This document shows, in pieces, positions 26,850 through 35,854 of a stretch of 36,066 bases of DNA (position 1 is the first letter of the stretch; each line of letters starts with the position of its first letter). Under the pieces are notes generated by a model. The model worked only from the letters and a program-made list of their open reading frames with translations. It was not told the origin of the DNA and searched no databases. Location of the stretch: the NCBI GenBank assembly GCA_019752515.1, contig JAIEMB010000035.1:1-36066 (forward strand), given 5' to 3'. This DNA is from Alphaproteobacteria bacterium (GTDB lineage: Bacteria > Pseudomonadota > Alphaproteobacteria > UBA9655). The translations under genes were made by a program, and so were the position numbers.

Positions 26850-28934
26850 TTATGAATCACCAGTGCTTTTTCTTTTCTTCGGGGGCACGAAGTGAAATGG
26901 GTTTGTCATCTTCTTTGCTATCTTTGTAGGCATTCGTTGAAGAGGAGAAGACTGCGTTATGCCACCAGAAGCAGGTTGGGGTGATGGAGAAGCTGCAGCA
27001 ACAGGTAAAGTTACCTTTTGTAAGACTACTCTGATGGGAGCAGGATGTTGATTTAAAGACTTGAGAGCCAAAGGTGAAGCTCCTAGTTCTTTTAGCTGGG
27101 CTGTTGTTGCACCACATTTAAGGAGATCAAGACCAGATATGCGAAATTCTTTCTGGGGATTACTGCTTGGGTTAACTTTTGCGTGACCTCGTAGTTTTAC
27201 GAAAGCATCCCATACTCCCATTCCTCGAAGTTTCAATGCTGATGTGCATAAACGCTTTTTTAAAAGACTTTTAACTGCGTCTATTGGAAGTGTTGTAGAT
27301 GCTACTCTTGAAGCCTGAGGATTCGTGGGCTCGGAAGAAAGGATGGCAACTAGAGGTTCTTCTTTGATAATAGGTTGAGTTGCTGCTGTAGCTCCTAATT
27401 TACGGTGGTGTGGGTCACCTTTTAATACGTGGCCAGGATAGAAAGCATTTAAGATTTGAAGTGATAATGTTGATAGACCGAGTTGTTCAAGCTGATGGGA
27501 TGTTGCTTCACATCTTCTAAGTAACTGCCAAAGACTTGAATAAAATTTTTGCTGAGGAGAACACTGAGGGTCAATGAAATGTCCTGCCGTCCGTATGTAA
27601 ATTTCCCAAAGGCCAGCCTTACGAAGATGATCAGCCGTTAGTTCTATATGTTGATTGAAAAGAATTTCAAGCTCATCAAAAAGCACTTTTGAAAAGTGAT
27701 GAAGAGGCTGATCTTCTTCATGTATAAGTTTATAATAAAATCTAAGCAGAAGAGGGTTGGGAAACTTGACGTTTTTTAGATGGGGAGGGATAGATTTTTC
27801 CTGGTCAAGAGTATCTAGTTTTTCCTGAATGACTGAATATAAATATTTGGCTTCTGGGTTATCGAGTCGTCCTAGCTCTTCTTTCAAAGTGTTTAAGCGT
27901 ACAGCAATAGGCGACTTTGCAACCACCTTTTGTAAGGCATAAGGGTGAGTATGTAATAGAAAGTCTTTTATGAGTTCTCTTGAGAAAAGTGGGAATCTTT
28001 TTTGAATGACAATGGTTAAAAAATGGCCTGTGTATTGATCTGGATTTGAATCCATAGACCAGCTCGTGAAGGCACTTACAATCGCTTTATTGTCAATGTC
28101 TGCTATATGAGGAAGAAAATTTGAAAGAAATTTAGAAACAAGTGGGCTTGGCCTTCGCGTCCATCTATTTCCCATGAGTGTTTTCCAAAAACGATGGGCA
28201 TTAGGGCCTTCGTGAGCATTTACTCTATTAATAATAAGGCTAATCAAACTCTTATATAAATCGTCATAAGATTCTGGATCTGTCATGCTAAGAGGCTCTA
28301 GAGTATGGATCCCAAGTAAAAGTATTTCTTCTGGATTTAATACCCCTTGATCTTGGAGAATAAAGTAATTTTTATCGCCGGTAATACAGGTTGTATTGTC
28401 TGAAATGAGGTCTGGGCTAATTGAATAGGTAAGTGGTCTCGTTAGAAAGGGAAGTTTCCAGACATAAGGTGCTTTAGAAGGAAGGCTAGAAAGCCCCATA
28501 TGAGTCCAGTCACATTCAGGAATGTCGCGTCGTAGTATAGTGAACTCAGTGAAATTAGGCATTGGGCTATTATAAAGGACTTGAATTCTCTTTTTTAAAG
28601 CTACCTCCAGAGGGTTTCTCTCTTCTTCAGTGGGGCGGCTGGGAAGTTGGAAGGAACGGCCTTCTTCTATGTCTTCATGGGATGTCTCTTCTGTTTCCTC
28701 GGAATTTTGGGCAGCAGGGGGCATTCTTTCCATGAGAGGGATGTCATCCTCATGAGGGGCTTCAGCAGATATAATTTTTTCATGGCTTGGACGTTTTTTA
28801 CTTTTTTCCCTTGCGTCATCTTGTTCTGGAGCATTAGCTCTCTTTCCTCCCATTGCCCATAAAGAGCAAGAGGTTGAGGTAAGAAGTGAAAAAGTTAAAG
28901 ATACAAAGATTAATTTTGAAAGATAAAACTTCAT
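26850..28934 (-). CDS. Large exported protein of unknown function with a duplicated C-terminal module
   Basis: 694 residues from ATG 28934, chosen for the GGAG six bases upstream and the signal peptide that follows (cleavage probably after LWA; a lipobox ending SC is marginal). An upstream in-frame ATG at 29009 would hide it. After an acidic, disordered stretch (about 30-105) comes a helical region without a known family. A 60-residue module occurs twice (about 436-496 and 567-628), sharing the pattern G-[LV]-W, then Q-K-x-F, LL-x-C-x-A-T-x-x-Q-L-x-x-LG-x-S-x-L-x-x-x-x-LN. The Pro/Ser-rich end finishes PPKKRKSTGDS, a basic cluster like a monopartite nuclear-localisation signal. A secreted effector is possible but unproven. 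Confidence 0.78.
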   Translation of the reverse strand: MKFYLSKLIFVSLTFSLLTSTSCSLWAMGGKRANAPEQDDAREKSKKRPSHEKIISAEAPHEDDIPLMERMPPAAQNSEETEETSHEDIEEGRSFQLPSRPTEEERNPLEVALKKRIQVLYNSPMPNFTEFTILRRDIPECDWTHMGLSSLPSKAPYVWKLPFLTRPLTYSISPDLISDNTTCITGDKNYFILQDQGVLNPEEILLLGIHTLEPLSMTDPESYDDLYKSLISLIINRVNAHEGPNAHRFWKTLMGNRWTRRPSPLVSKFLSNFLPHIADIDNKAIVSAFTSWSMDSNPDQYTGHFLTIVIQKRFPLFSRELIKDFLLHTHPYALQKVVAKSPIAVRLNTLKEELGRLDNPEAKYLYSVIQEKLDTLDQEKSIPPHLKNVKFPNPLLLRFYYKLIHEEDQPLHHFSKVLFDELEILFNQHIELTADHLRKAGLWEIYIRTAGHFIDPQCSPQQKFYSSLWQLLRRCEATSHQLEQLGLSTLSLQILNAFYPGHVLKGDPHHRKLGATAATQPIIKEEPLVAILSSEPTNPQASRVASTTLPIDAVKSLLKKRLCTSALKLRGMGVWDAFVKLRGHAKVNPSSNPQKEFRISGLDLLKCGATTAQLKELGASPLALKSLNQHPAPIRVVLQKVTLPVAAASPSPQPASGGITQSSPLQRMPTKIAKKMTNPFHFVPPKKRKSTGDS
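27051..27236 (-). repeat. Second copy of the LLxCxAT module
   Basis: Protein-level repeat inside the 694-residue exported protein (KLRGMGVWDAF to LALKSLN). It matches the copy at 27447-27629 in its hydrophobic positions and in LLxCxATxxQLxxLGxSxL, but is diverged in DNA, so the duplication is old. Confidence 0.7.
27447..27629 (-). repeat. First copy of the LLxCxAT module
   Basis: HLRKAGLWEIY to LSLQILN, about 60 residues, partner of 27051-27236. Confidence 0.7.
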
Positions 28935-29215
28935 AAATACTCCATCTAAATAAAAAATATTATGAGAAAGATGTAGAACATTTTTTTTAAAATTCAAGGA
29001 TATATGCAAGTATTTTTTTAATTAACGGAAAAGATATTGTTGTGTAAAGAAAATAAATTTTAAATTAAATCAAATTAAATCAAATAAATAATAGAAAGCT
29101 GCAAAATACTCAAAAAGGTGACGTTTGTTTTGCTGGTATTCTTTACAACTTCGGGCTCAGATTAGCAGGGTGATACGTTCCTTCAAGAATGATTTTGAAC
29201 TCTTAAATCTGTTAC

Positions 29216-29244
29216 TTGCACAAGTTTAAAGAGTGAACTATTTT
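29216..29244 (+). promoter_or_regulatory. Weak promoter candidate for rlpA
   Basis: TTGCAC (29216-29221), 17 bases, TATTTT (29239-29244). It is well placed before the GTG at 29275, but only moderately like consensus. Confidence 0.3.
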
Positions 29245-29274
29245 AGTTAAAGTTTAGTAAAAGGCATAGATAGC

Positions 29275-30234
29275 GTGAGGAAAAATTTCCTTCAGATTTT
29301 TATGGTTATAGGAGCATGCGCCCTGCTGGCAGCTTGTTCCAGTGCGCCCGAATGTCCTACGTTTGAGACTAGTGGGAAAACACTTGCACCGAAAAAAGCA
29401 ACAAGTAGACCCTATCAAATTAAAGGTGTGTGGTATTATCCTCAACCTTACTTTGAATATGAAGAAGAGGGCGTGGCTTCATTTTATGGGGGAGGGGATG
29501 TTTTTCACGGACGTCCTACAGCAACGGGTGAGACTTTTGATAAAAATGGTCTAACTGGGGCGCACAAAACCCTTCCTCTTCCCTGTATGGCAGAGGTAAC
29601 GAACCTTGAAAATGGCAGACAAATTCAAATCAAGATTAATGATCGTGGGCCGTTTCCACCGGGTCGCCTCCTTGATGTATCGCGTAGGACAGCTCAGTTA
29701 CTGGGTTTTGAAGGAAAAGGGCTTGCAAAGGTAAAGATTCGAACGCTTGTTCCTGAAAGTCTAGCTCTGAATAATATTGATCCTTCTACAGTGATGGTGG
29801 CTGAGGTTGCTTCCCCTCCTGCAGAAGCCCTATCGATTCCTGAGAGAGAACCTCCTATTGTCATGGCGGCATTGCCAACTCTGCCTGCTGAAGTTTTTGA
29901 GGAAACAGAAGAAAAGCTAGTTGTTGCAGAAGCTTTGCCTTTACCTTCGCCGCCTCCTTCATCTCCGCCACCCTCTCCTTCAAAACCTGAAGCGCCGCCC
30001 TCGACGGGAATTTTTGTTGATGTGGGAGCTCACCAAACCCTTGATGAAGCAAAGATGTTGTCCCAACAGTTGGATCAATTTTCAGATTCACCTAAGCAAC
30101 CGGTTAAAAATCGAGGGCCGAAACCTTATGTTGTAAGGCTTGGCCCTTTACCAAGCATGTCAATTGCGAATCAGGTACTTGATCAATTGACAGGAGCAGG
30201 GCATCTTATGTCACGAATTGTGATTCATCGTTAA
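29275..30234 (+). CDS. rlpA: Septal-ring lytic transglycosylase RlpA (lipoprotein with SPOR domain)
   Basis: 319 residues, GTG start. Lipoprotein signal with lipobox LLAAC (Cys21). The double-psi barrel (about 65-158) holds GVASFYGGGDVFHGRPTATGE and NDRGPFPPGRLLDVS; Glu86 and Asp123 have the 37-residue spacing of the catalytic pair in Pseudomonas RlpA, and His97 is retained. A Pro-rich linker (about 205-243) leads to a C-terminal SPOR domain (about 245-319) that binds glycan strands stripped of peptides at the division site. It cleaves such naked glycans during daughter-cell separation. First gene of rlpA-dacA-tmk; 11 bases before dacA. Confidence 0.95.
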   Translation: MRKNFLQIFMVIGACALLAACSSAPECPTFETSGKTLAPKKATSRPYQIKGVWYYPQPYFEYEEEGVASFYGGGDVFHGRPTATGETFDKNGLTGAHKTLPLPCMAEVTNLENGRQIQIKINDRGPFPPGRLLDVSRRTAQLLGFEGKGLAKVKIRTLVPESLALNNIDPSTVMVAEVASPPAEALSIPEREPPIVMAALPTLPAEVFEETEEKLVVAEALPLPSPPPSSPPPSPSKPEAPPSTGIFVDVGAHQTLDEAKMLSQQLDQFSDSPKQPVKNRGPKPYVVRLGPLPSMSIANQVLDQLTGAGHLMSRIVIHR

Positions 30235-30245
30235 GGAAATTTGTT

Positions 30246-31370
30246 ATGCGAAAGTATTTATACGCCATTCTCTTTGTAATTTCCCAACCTGTCTTTGCTA
30301 TCGATGTGCAAGCTCCTCAAGCTTACATGATTGATTTTAATACTGGAGTCGTTCTTCTTGAAAAAAATGCTGATCAAAAAATGGCTCCCTCTTCCATGTC
30401 CAAAATTATGACTGCTCATTTGGTGTTTGAACGTCTTAAAAGTGGGGATGTAAAGCTTGAAGATATGCTTCATGTGAGTAAGGAAGCTTGGCAAATGGGT
30501 GGATCGAAAATGTTTGTTCAAGTGAATTCACAAGTGAGTGTTGGAGACCTCCTTCAGGGTGCGATTGTTCAATCAGGCAACGATGCGTGCATTGTTCTCG
30601 CTGAAGGATTAGGAGGGACAGAAGCCGCGTTTGCTGAGGAAATGACACGAAAAGCCAATGAGATGGGGGCCAAAAATACAACTTTTGTAAATACAACAGG
30701 ATGGCCTGATGAAGGGCATGTGAGTACAGCAAGAGACCTCGCCCTTATGGCGGAGAGAACGATTCGTGATTTTCCGCAAGAATATGAAAAGTATTACGCT
30801 CTGAAAGAATTTACCTACAATAATATTAAGCAAGGGAACCGAAATACGTTGCTGTATAAAAATATGGGTGTAGATGGTATGAAAACAGGTCATACGGAAT
30901 CAGGTGGCTACGGTATAGTTGCGACAGCTAAACAAGGAGATCGGCGAATTATTTTAGTAATTAATGGGCTTCCCACTTCAAAAGCTAGAGATCAGGAAGC
31001 GACAGCTCTTCTGAATTGGGGTTTTAGCTATTTTAAAAATTACAAAATATTTGCAAAAGGTGACGTTGTTGAGACGGCGGATGTATGGGGTGGGGAAGAA
31101 AAATCAGTAGACCTTGTTTCAAGTCAAGACATTGTTTTTACTCTTCCTCGTAGCCAAAGGAAAGACCTACAAGTAAAAGTACGATATGATTCTCCCTTAG
31201 CAGCCCCTCTTAAAGCTGGTGATCAAGTGGGTACACTCGAAATTACAATACCTGAGAAGAGTGTTCAAACCATCCCTTTGTTGGCAGCCAAGGATTTAGA
31301 AAAAGCTAGCTTTTTTCAACGTATTAATAATTCCATTCACTATTTATTATGGGGAAAACATAGCTCATGA
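30246..31370 (+). CDS. dacA: D-alanyl-D-alanine carboxypeptidase (PBP5/6 type)
   Basis: 374 residues. Signal peptide cleaved near VFA (residue 18). Peptidase S11 motifs: S50-M-S-K53, S110-G-N112 and K213-T-G215, with MGGSKMFV and TTFVNTTGWPDEGH. A C-terminal beta domain (about 265-355) is followed by an amphipathic helix-like end (ASFFQRINNSIHYLLWG) typical of membrane-surface anchoring. It trims the terminal D-Ala of murein pentapeptides in the periplasm. It overlaps tmk by 4 bases. With rlpA and the class A PBP, this supports a complete peptidoglycan wall. Confidence 0.96.
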   Translation: MRKYLYAILFVISQPVFAIDVQAPQAYMIDFNTGVVLLEKNADQKMAPSSMSKIMTAHLVFERLKSGDVKLEDMLHVSKEAWQMGGSKMFVQVNSQVSVGDLLQGAIVQSGNDACIVLAEGLGGTEAAFAEEMTRKANEMGAKNTTFVNTTGWPDEGHVSTARDLALMAERTIRDFPQEYEKYYALKEFTYNNIKQGNRNTLLYKNMGVDGMKTGHTESGGYGIVATAKQGDRRIILVINGLPTSKARDQEATALLNWGFSYFKNYKIFAKGDVVETADVWGGEEKSVDLVSSQDIVFTLPRSQRKDLQVKVRYDSPLAAPLKAGDQVGTLEITIPEKSVQTIPLLAAKDLEKASFFQRINNSIHYLLWGKHSS

Positions 31371-32014
31371 TGAACCTCAAAGCCCCTTTTATTACCTTCG
31401 AAGGTGGTGAAGGAAGTGGAAAGTCCACACAAGCTGAAATCCTTTACCGCAGACTTTTGGAAGGAGATATAAATGTGGTCTCTTACCGTGAGCCCGGAGG
31501 AACAAAAGGAGCAGAGCATATTCGTGAGTTGCTTCTTAACGGAGAGGTAGAGCGGTGGACACCAACAACGGAAGCTCTTTTAATGAGTGCTGCGCGAGCT
31601 GATCTTGTACAAAGGCGTATTTTACCTCAGTTAGAAGGAGGAACCTGGGTTGTGTGTGATCGTTTTATAGATTCAACGATTGCTTATCAAGGATATGGAC
31701 ATGGTGTGGGATATAAGCATATTGAAATGCTTAATCAATTTACGGTTGGCGCATTAGAACCTGATCTGACCTTTATTTTTCAAATGGATCCCGAGCTTGG
31801 CCTTGCAAGGACGGCTCTTCGAGGAAATAAGCAGGATCGCTATGAACGTTTAAATCAAGGTTTTCATCAAAGGGTTGCAACGGGATATGAAGAAATTTTG
31901 AAAAGATATCCTACCCGTTGTGTTGCTATTAATGCCCTCTTAGACATTGATATGATCTCGGAGGTCATTTTTAAAGAAGTGAGCCGACGTTTCGGGCTTG
32001 ACTGGCTAAAATAG
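31367..32014 (+). CDS. tmk: Thymidylate kinase
   Basis: 215 residues. P-loop FEGGEGSGKST (11-21), REPGGTKGAEHIRELLL, the DRFIDSTIAYQGYG block with the DR motif, and the lid region ALRGNKQDRYE. It phosphorylates dTMP to dTDP. ATG 31367 overlaps the dacA stop; a second ATG at 31370 is equally possible. The dacA-tmk-holB-metG order is typical of alphaproteobacteria, but here a minus-strand gene (32050-32517) sits between tmk and holB. Confidence 0.97.
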   Translation: MMNLKAPFITFEGGEGSGKSTQAEILYRRLLEGDINVVSYREPGGTKGAEHIRELLLNGEVERWTPTTEALLMSAARADLVQRRILPQLEGGTWVVCDRFIDSTIAYQGYGHGVGYKHIEMLNQFTVGALEPDLTFIFQMDPELGLARTALRGNKQDRYERLNQGFHQRVATGYEEILKRYPTRCVAINALLDIDMISEVIFKEVSRRFGLDWLK

Positions 32015-32049
32015 GGTTTACACTCATGATGGGTGAATTTGTATAACTC

Positions 32050-32517
32050 TTATTGAAAGCAGCAGCAAGGAGGGGTGCGAGGAGGCTGATCTCTTCTGAT
32101 TAAGGGAACATTCGGTAAGAGATGATCATTTTTTTCTTTGTTTTCTTGAGAGTGTTGAGTTAAAGACATCCTATCTTCAGATAAGGTTATCCCAATCCCT
32201 GATAGAGCTTCGGATACGCCCTTAAAGCTATATGGACAATCTACATACCCAGGGTCCTTGCCTTCACGTAAGTAGAGAATGATATGGGAATTTAGATCAT
32301 TAACAAACTCCTTCGATCCAATAGTCCACTGTAAAAATATTTCTATTTCATTTTTTTTAGTAGGTTTCTTTGTACCGTATTCTTCTAGAGTCTCTTTCAC
32401 TAAAGGTCGAACCGTATGACGTGCTGTTTTCAGGACTTTGAGGTTTAGGCTCTCCCCCATTCCATAAACATATTCGATAGGTAACAAGAGGATGAAGAAT
32501 ATAAGTAAAGCTCTCAT
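32050..32517 (-). CDS. Small exported protein with C-terminal CCCFQ
   Basis: 155 residues from ATG 32517, chosen for AAAGGA 7 bases upstream; the frame is open 15 codons further but that would bury the signal peptide (MRALLIFFILLLPIEYVYG, then MGE). The mature part of about 136 residues is charged, contains YVDCPYSFKGVSEALSGIGI, and ends RTPPCCCFQ, three consecutive cysteines then Phe-Gln. No family was recognised. It is inserted, in opposite orientation, in the conserved tmk-holB interval, which suggests a lineage-specific gain. Its role is unknown. The end could be a disulfide or metal site, or a mimic of a eukaryotic CaaX/palmitoylation tail. Confidence 0.7.
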   Translation of the reverse strand: MRALLIFFILLLPIEYVYGMGESLNLKVLKTARHTVRPLVKETLEEYGTKKPTKKNEIEIFLQWTIGSKEFVNDLNSHIILYLREGKDPGYVDCPYSFKGVSEALSGIGITLSEDRMSLTQHSQENKEKNDHLLPNVPLIRRDQPPRTPPCCCFQ

Positions 32518-32712
32518 CAAAAATCCTTTCAAAAAAATGAACATCACATCTAACATAGGCAAAAGAATATTAATATTGCTATCATGATGAGAATGACTTC
32601 AAAAGCCCCTCTATCAATTTAAATTGCCCTTTGTGTTAAATACGTGGTTTTTCGTCCGTCCTTTTGCCATAATGATAAAATGTTAGAAAAGTTTATATTG
32701 ATATAGGTAAAC

Positions 32713-33648
32713 ATGCTTACCCCTCGAGAAAATTTAAAATTATTTGGCCATGAAGAAGCCCGAGATGTTTTTTTAAAAGCTATTCATTCAGATCGCTTTC
32801 CTCATGGGTGGATTGTGGCAGGGCCCTCTGGGATTGGGAAAGCTACATTTGTTTTTCAAATGGCTCGCTATATTTTATCAGGACGTCAAGATGGAAACCT
32901 CCTGTTTTCTGAAAATAATCCCCTCCATCGACGCATTGTAGCTCAAAGCCATGGAGATTTATGGGTTTTAGGAGGAGAGGATGGTCGAGAAATTGGTGTT
33001 GAGTCTGTCCGTGAATTAAATAATTTTTTAAACCACACCCCGGCAGAAGGGGGGTGGCGCGTTGTCATTATTGATGGAGCGGACAATCTTAACCGCAATG
33101 CCGCAAATGCTCTTTTAAAGCGTCTAGAAGAACCTCCTTTAAAAACTGTATTTTTCCTCATAACAGCGTTTGCGGGTCGTCTCCTCCCCACTCTTCGCTC
33201 TCGTTGCCAGCTTCTTACCCTCGCTTCCTTAACGGAAGGTGAGATCAAAGATGCCCTTCTCTCACAAGGCCTTTCTATCCCTGATAACACCTCCCTTGCA
33301 CAAGGGAGTCCTGGGCGGCTGATGCGGCTTATGAAGGGGGAAGGAAGGAAAATTTATGAGGATTTCCAAAGGGCCTTGAAAGGTGAAGAAGTTTCAACCT
33401 TTATACATACTCTTGCAGGAGATGAGACATCTTATGCTCTTATTGAGGATCTGTTAAGAACTTTCCTCCATACTCAATTGATGGCAAAGGTAGAAGGACA
33501 TTCTTCTTTTTTCGATGACACTTCCCTTGATCGAGCCCTTCTTATTTATGGGAAAGTTGAAGAACTTCTTGATCAATGTCGTTTTGCACAGTTGGATAAA
33601 AAGACGACGCTTGCGTGTGTATTTGCAAATTTAGAAAATAGGAATTAA
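32713..33648 (+). CDS. holB: DNA polymerase III subunit delta prime
   Basis: 311 residues, AAA+ clamp-loader family. Modified Walker A GPSGIGKAT (37-45), Walker B-like VVIIDGADNLNRNAANALLKRLEEPP, sensor region FFLITAFAGRLLPTLRSRCQLLTL (SRC motif). The four zinc-binding cysteines of the E. coli protein are absent between the P-loop and residue 80. It opens and loads the beta clamp with delta and DnaX. It ends 2 bases before metG, so the two are co-transcribed. Confidence 0.95.
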   Translation: MLTPRENLKLFGHEEARDVFLKAIHSDRFPHGWIVAGPSGIGKATFVFQMARYILSGRQDGNLLFSENNPLHRRIVAQSHGDLWVLGGEDGREIGVESVRELNNFLNHTPAEGGWRVVIIDGADNLNRNAANALLKRLEEPPLKTVFFLITAFAGRLLPTLRSRCQLLTLASLTEGEIKDALLSQGLSIPDNTSLAQGSPGRLMRLMKGEGRKIYEDFQRALKGEEVSTFIHTLAGDETSYALIEDLLRTFLHTQLMAKVEGHSSFFDDTSLDRALLIYGKVEELLDQCRFAQLDKKTTLACVFANLENRN

Positions 33649-33650
33649 GG

Positions 33651-35180
33651 ATGACGACCCGCTACATTACGACTCCCATTTATTATCTTAATGGCGAACC
33701 TCATTTAGGGCATGTCTATACCACGATTGCTGCTGATGTCTTAGCACGATATTGGCGTCTTACGGGTGCAAAAGTAAAATTTCTCGTCGGAACAGATGAG
33801 CATGGGCAGAAAGTTGCTCAAGCAGCATATGCTGCAGGGGAATCTCCTACAACATACGTTGATCGGATGTCAAAGCTCTTTGTTGATATGACCCATAAGA
33901 TTAATGCTTCAAATGATGTTTTTATTCGAACAACGGAAACGCGCCATCATGAAGCGGCCCAAGCGCTTTGGAAAAAACTTGTTCAAGCGGGTCAAATTTA
34001 TGAAAGCACGTATGCAGGTTGGTATGCCGTGCGGGATGAAGCCTATATTGAAGAGTCTGAAATTGTTGAGGGAAAAGCGCCTTCAGGTGCAGAAGTTGAG
34101 TGGATGGAAGAGTCTTCCTATTTCTTTCGTCTCTCCGAATGGGAGCGACCTTTACTCGATTATTACGAAGAAAATCCTGGGGCCATTGCTCCTGTAAGTC
34201 GACGCAATGAAGTCTTGAGTTTTATCAAGGGAGGATTGCGGGATCTCTCCATTTCTCGGACAAAATTTACATGGGGTATATCTGTTCCCGATAATCCACA
34301 ACATGTTATGTATGTTTGGATTGATGCTTTAACAAATTATATCACCGCCTTAGGTTACCCCAACATAGAGAGCAAAGAATTCAAAGAGTATTGGCCCGAG
34401 TCTCTCCATCTGATTGGTAAAGATATTTTGAGATTCCATGCTGTTTATTGGCCGGCTTTTTTAATGGCAGCAGGTTTGAGGCCCCCAAAACGGATCTTTG
34501 CCCATGGATGGTTAACCTGTGAAGGGGAAAAAATGTCTAAATCCCTGGGGAACGTGGTTGATCCTTTTAAGTTGATTGAAACCTATGGGTTGGATCCAGT
34601 ACGCTATTTTTTGATGCGTGAAATACCCTTTGGTCAAGATGGAACCTATTCGGATATGGCGCTTATCCAAAGGATTAATAGTGACTTGGCTAATGATCTG
34701 GGCAACCTCGTTCAGCGCGTATTATCTTTTATTCATAAAAATGTTGGGGCTCACCTACCCGAGCCTCATGAAATTTTAGGTGTAGACCAGGAAATTTTGG
34801 CAAAAGCAGCTCATCTTCATGATCTTTTAAGAGATGATATGGAGATCCAAGCCTTACAAGCCTATTGCCAACATATTTGGGAAGTTGTGGCTGTAGCAAA
34901 TCGGTATGTGGATTCTCAAAAACCGTGGGCATTGAAAAAGTCTTCTGACCCACAAGATCGTTTGCGGATGCAAACGGTGCTTTATGTTTTGGCAGAAGTG
35001 ATTCGCCACATCGCGATATATGTGCAACCGCTTATGCCTGAATCTGCCTCTAAAATTCTTGATCAACTTGGGCAAAAGGAAAGGAGTTTTAAAGATCTCA
35101 AAACGCCACTGAAATCAGGAACTTCTTTAAATGAACCCCAGCCTATTTTTCCACGTGTTGAGAAGGAAAAAGGGGAATAG
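33651..35180 (+). CDS. metG: Methionyl-tRNA synthetase
   Basis: 509 residues, class I. HLGH (18-21) in TTPIYYLNGEPHLGHVY, K294-M-S-K-S298, GTDEHGQKVAQAA, YVWIDALTNYI, and the anticodon-binding helical domain (NDLGNLVQRVLSF, MPESASKILDQLG). There is no zinc-knuckle cysteine set in the connective peptide and no C-terminal EMAP-II tRNA-binding domain, so it is the short MetG form common in alphaproteobacteria. It charges initiator and elongator tRNA-Met. Confidence 0.98.
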   Translation: MTTRYITTPIYYLNGEPHLGHVYTTIAADVLARYWRLTGAKVKFLVGTDEHGQKVAQAAYAAGESPTTYVDRMSKLFVDMTHKINASNDVFIRTTETRHHEAAQALWKKLVQAGQIYESTYAGWYAVRDEAYIEESEIVEGKAPSGAEVEWMEESSYFFRLSEWERPLLDYYEENPGAIAPVSRRNEVLSFIKGGLRDLSISRTKFTWGISVPDNPQHVMYVWIDALTNYITALGYPNIESKEFKEYWPESLHLIGKDILRFHAVYWPAFLMAAGLRPPKRIFAHGWLTCEGEKMSKSLGNVVDPFKLIETYGLDPVRYFLMREIPFGQDGTYSDMALIQRINSDLANDLGNLVQRVLSFIHKNVGAHLPEPHEILGVDQEILAKAAHLHDLLRDDMEIQALQAYCQHIWEVVAVANRYVDSQKPWALKKSSDPQDRLRMQTVLYVLAEVIRHIAIYVQPLMPESASKILDQLGQKERSFKDLKTPLKSGTSLNEPQPIFPRVEKEKGE

Positions 35181-35187
35181 GGTGTTT

Positions 35188-35213
35188 GGGTTCGAAGGAG
35201 CCCTTATCTTTCT
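35188..35213 (+). terminator. Weak intrinsic terminator candidate after metG
   Basis: GGGTTC-GAAG-GAGCCC (one G-U pair) followed by TTATCTTTCT, starting 7 bases after the metG stop. Confidence 0.35.
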
Positions 35214-35245
35214 CAGCGATCTGGGCTTTCACAATTGCAAGTGTC

Positions 35246-35854
35246 TTACGTTATTGATCGGTAGTTAATCGACTTCAGATGATTCTGAATGAGTAACGGT
35301 ACTAATAAACCATCTCGCGAATCATCTAGAGGTAGTGTGGTTGTTTTCCTATCCTCGAAGCTACCAACATCGCTGCTAGCCGGTGTTGTGGAACTTGAAC
35401 ATATAGGTTCTGTATCACAAAGTGGCTTTTTATGGAGTTCAAGATTAACAACATCATTAGTGTCAAAATTCAATAATTGTCCGAAAGTTGGGCTTTCAGC
35501 ATTAATATCTAAAATTAATTCTGCTTGTAGAAAATAACTCCAATGTTCGCAGAGTCTTGGAAGAGAGGCAGCATGGTTCCGAAACTCTAGCCACTGAATA
35601 GATGAGTTCTCATTAAATTTTTGGCCTGTTTGACCACCTATAATCCCTCTTAGGTCATAGGCATGACCATCAATAATAAGTGGGGGGTGTGGTTTAGGAA
35701 TTTTAAAATGATCTAAGACGGTGGATTTCCTCAGAAGAAAACGTGCATTATTTTTCCCACAGGGGCCTTCTTCAATGCATTTTTCTTCAACCATAGCAAA
35801 GGCTGAGTTAAAGGTTACAAGAATGCCTGTTAATAATATAAAAAGAAACTTCAA
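35246..35854 (-). CDS. Exported protein of unknown function
   Basis: 202 residues, TTG start at 35854 supported by GGAGAAG a few bases upstream and an immediate signal peptide (MKFLFILLTGILVTFNSAFA, cleavage before MVEE). The mature part has five cysteines (two in CIEEGPC), PKPHPPLIIDGHAYDLRGIIGG, and a Ser/Thr-rich acidic region near 155-185. No family was recognised. The leader around its start (GATGGAG, then AGTATT before the start and a start reading .TGAAGTTT) resembles that of the 694-residue exported protein at 28934, perhaps pointing to common regulation or ancestry of the 5' ends. It converges with metG. Confidence 0.7.
   Translation of the reverse strand: MKFLFILLTGILVTFNSAFAMVEEKCIEEGPCGKNNARFLLRKSTVLDHFKIPKPHPPLIIDGHAYDLRGIIGGQTGQKFNENSSIQWLEFRNHAASLPRLCEHWSYFLQAELILDINAESPTFGQLLNFDTNDVVNLELHKKPLCDTEPICSSSTTPASSDVGSFEDRKTTTLPLDDSRDGLLVPLLIQNHLKSINYRSIT

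Noticed and set aside
26669-26929. 86-codon TTG-start ORF on the plus strand
   Set aside because: Its second half is antisense to the end of the 694-residue exported protein. The GGAG lies inside rather than before it, and the composition is not convincing.
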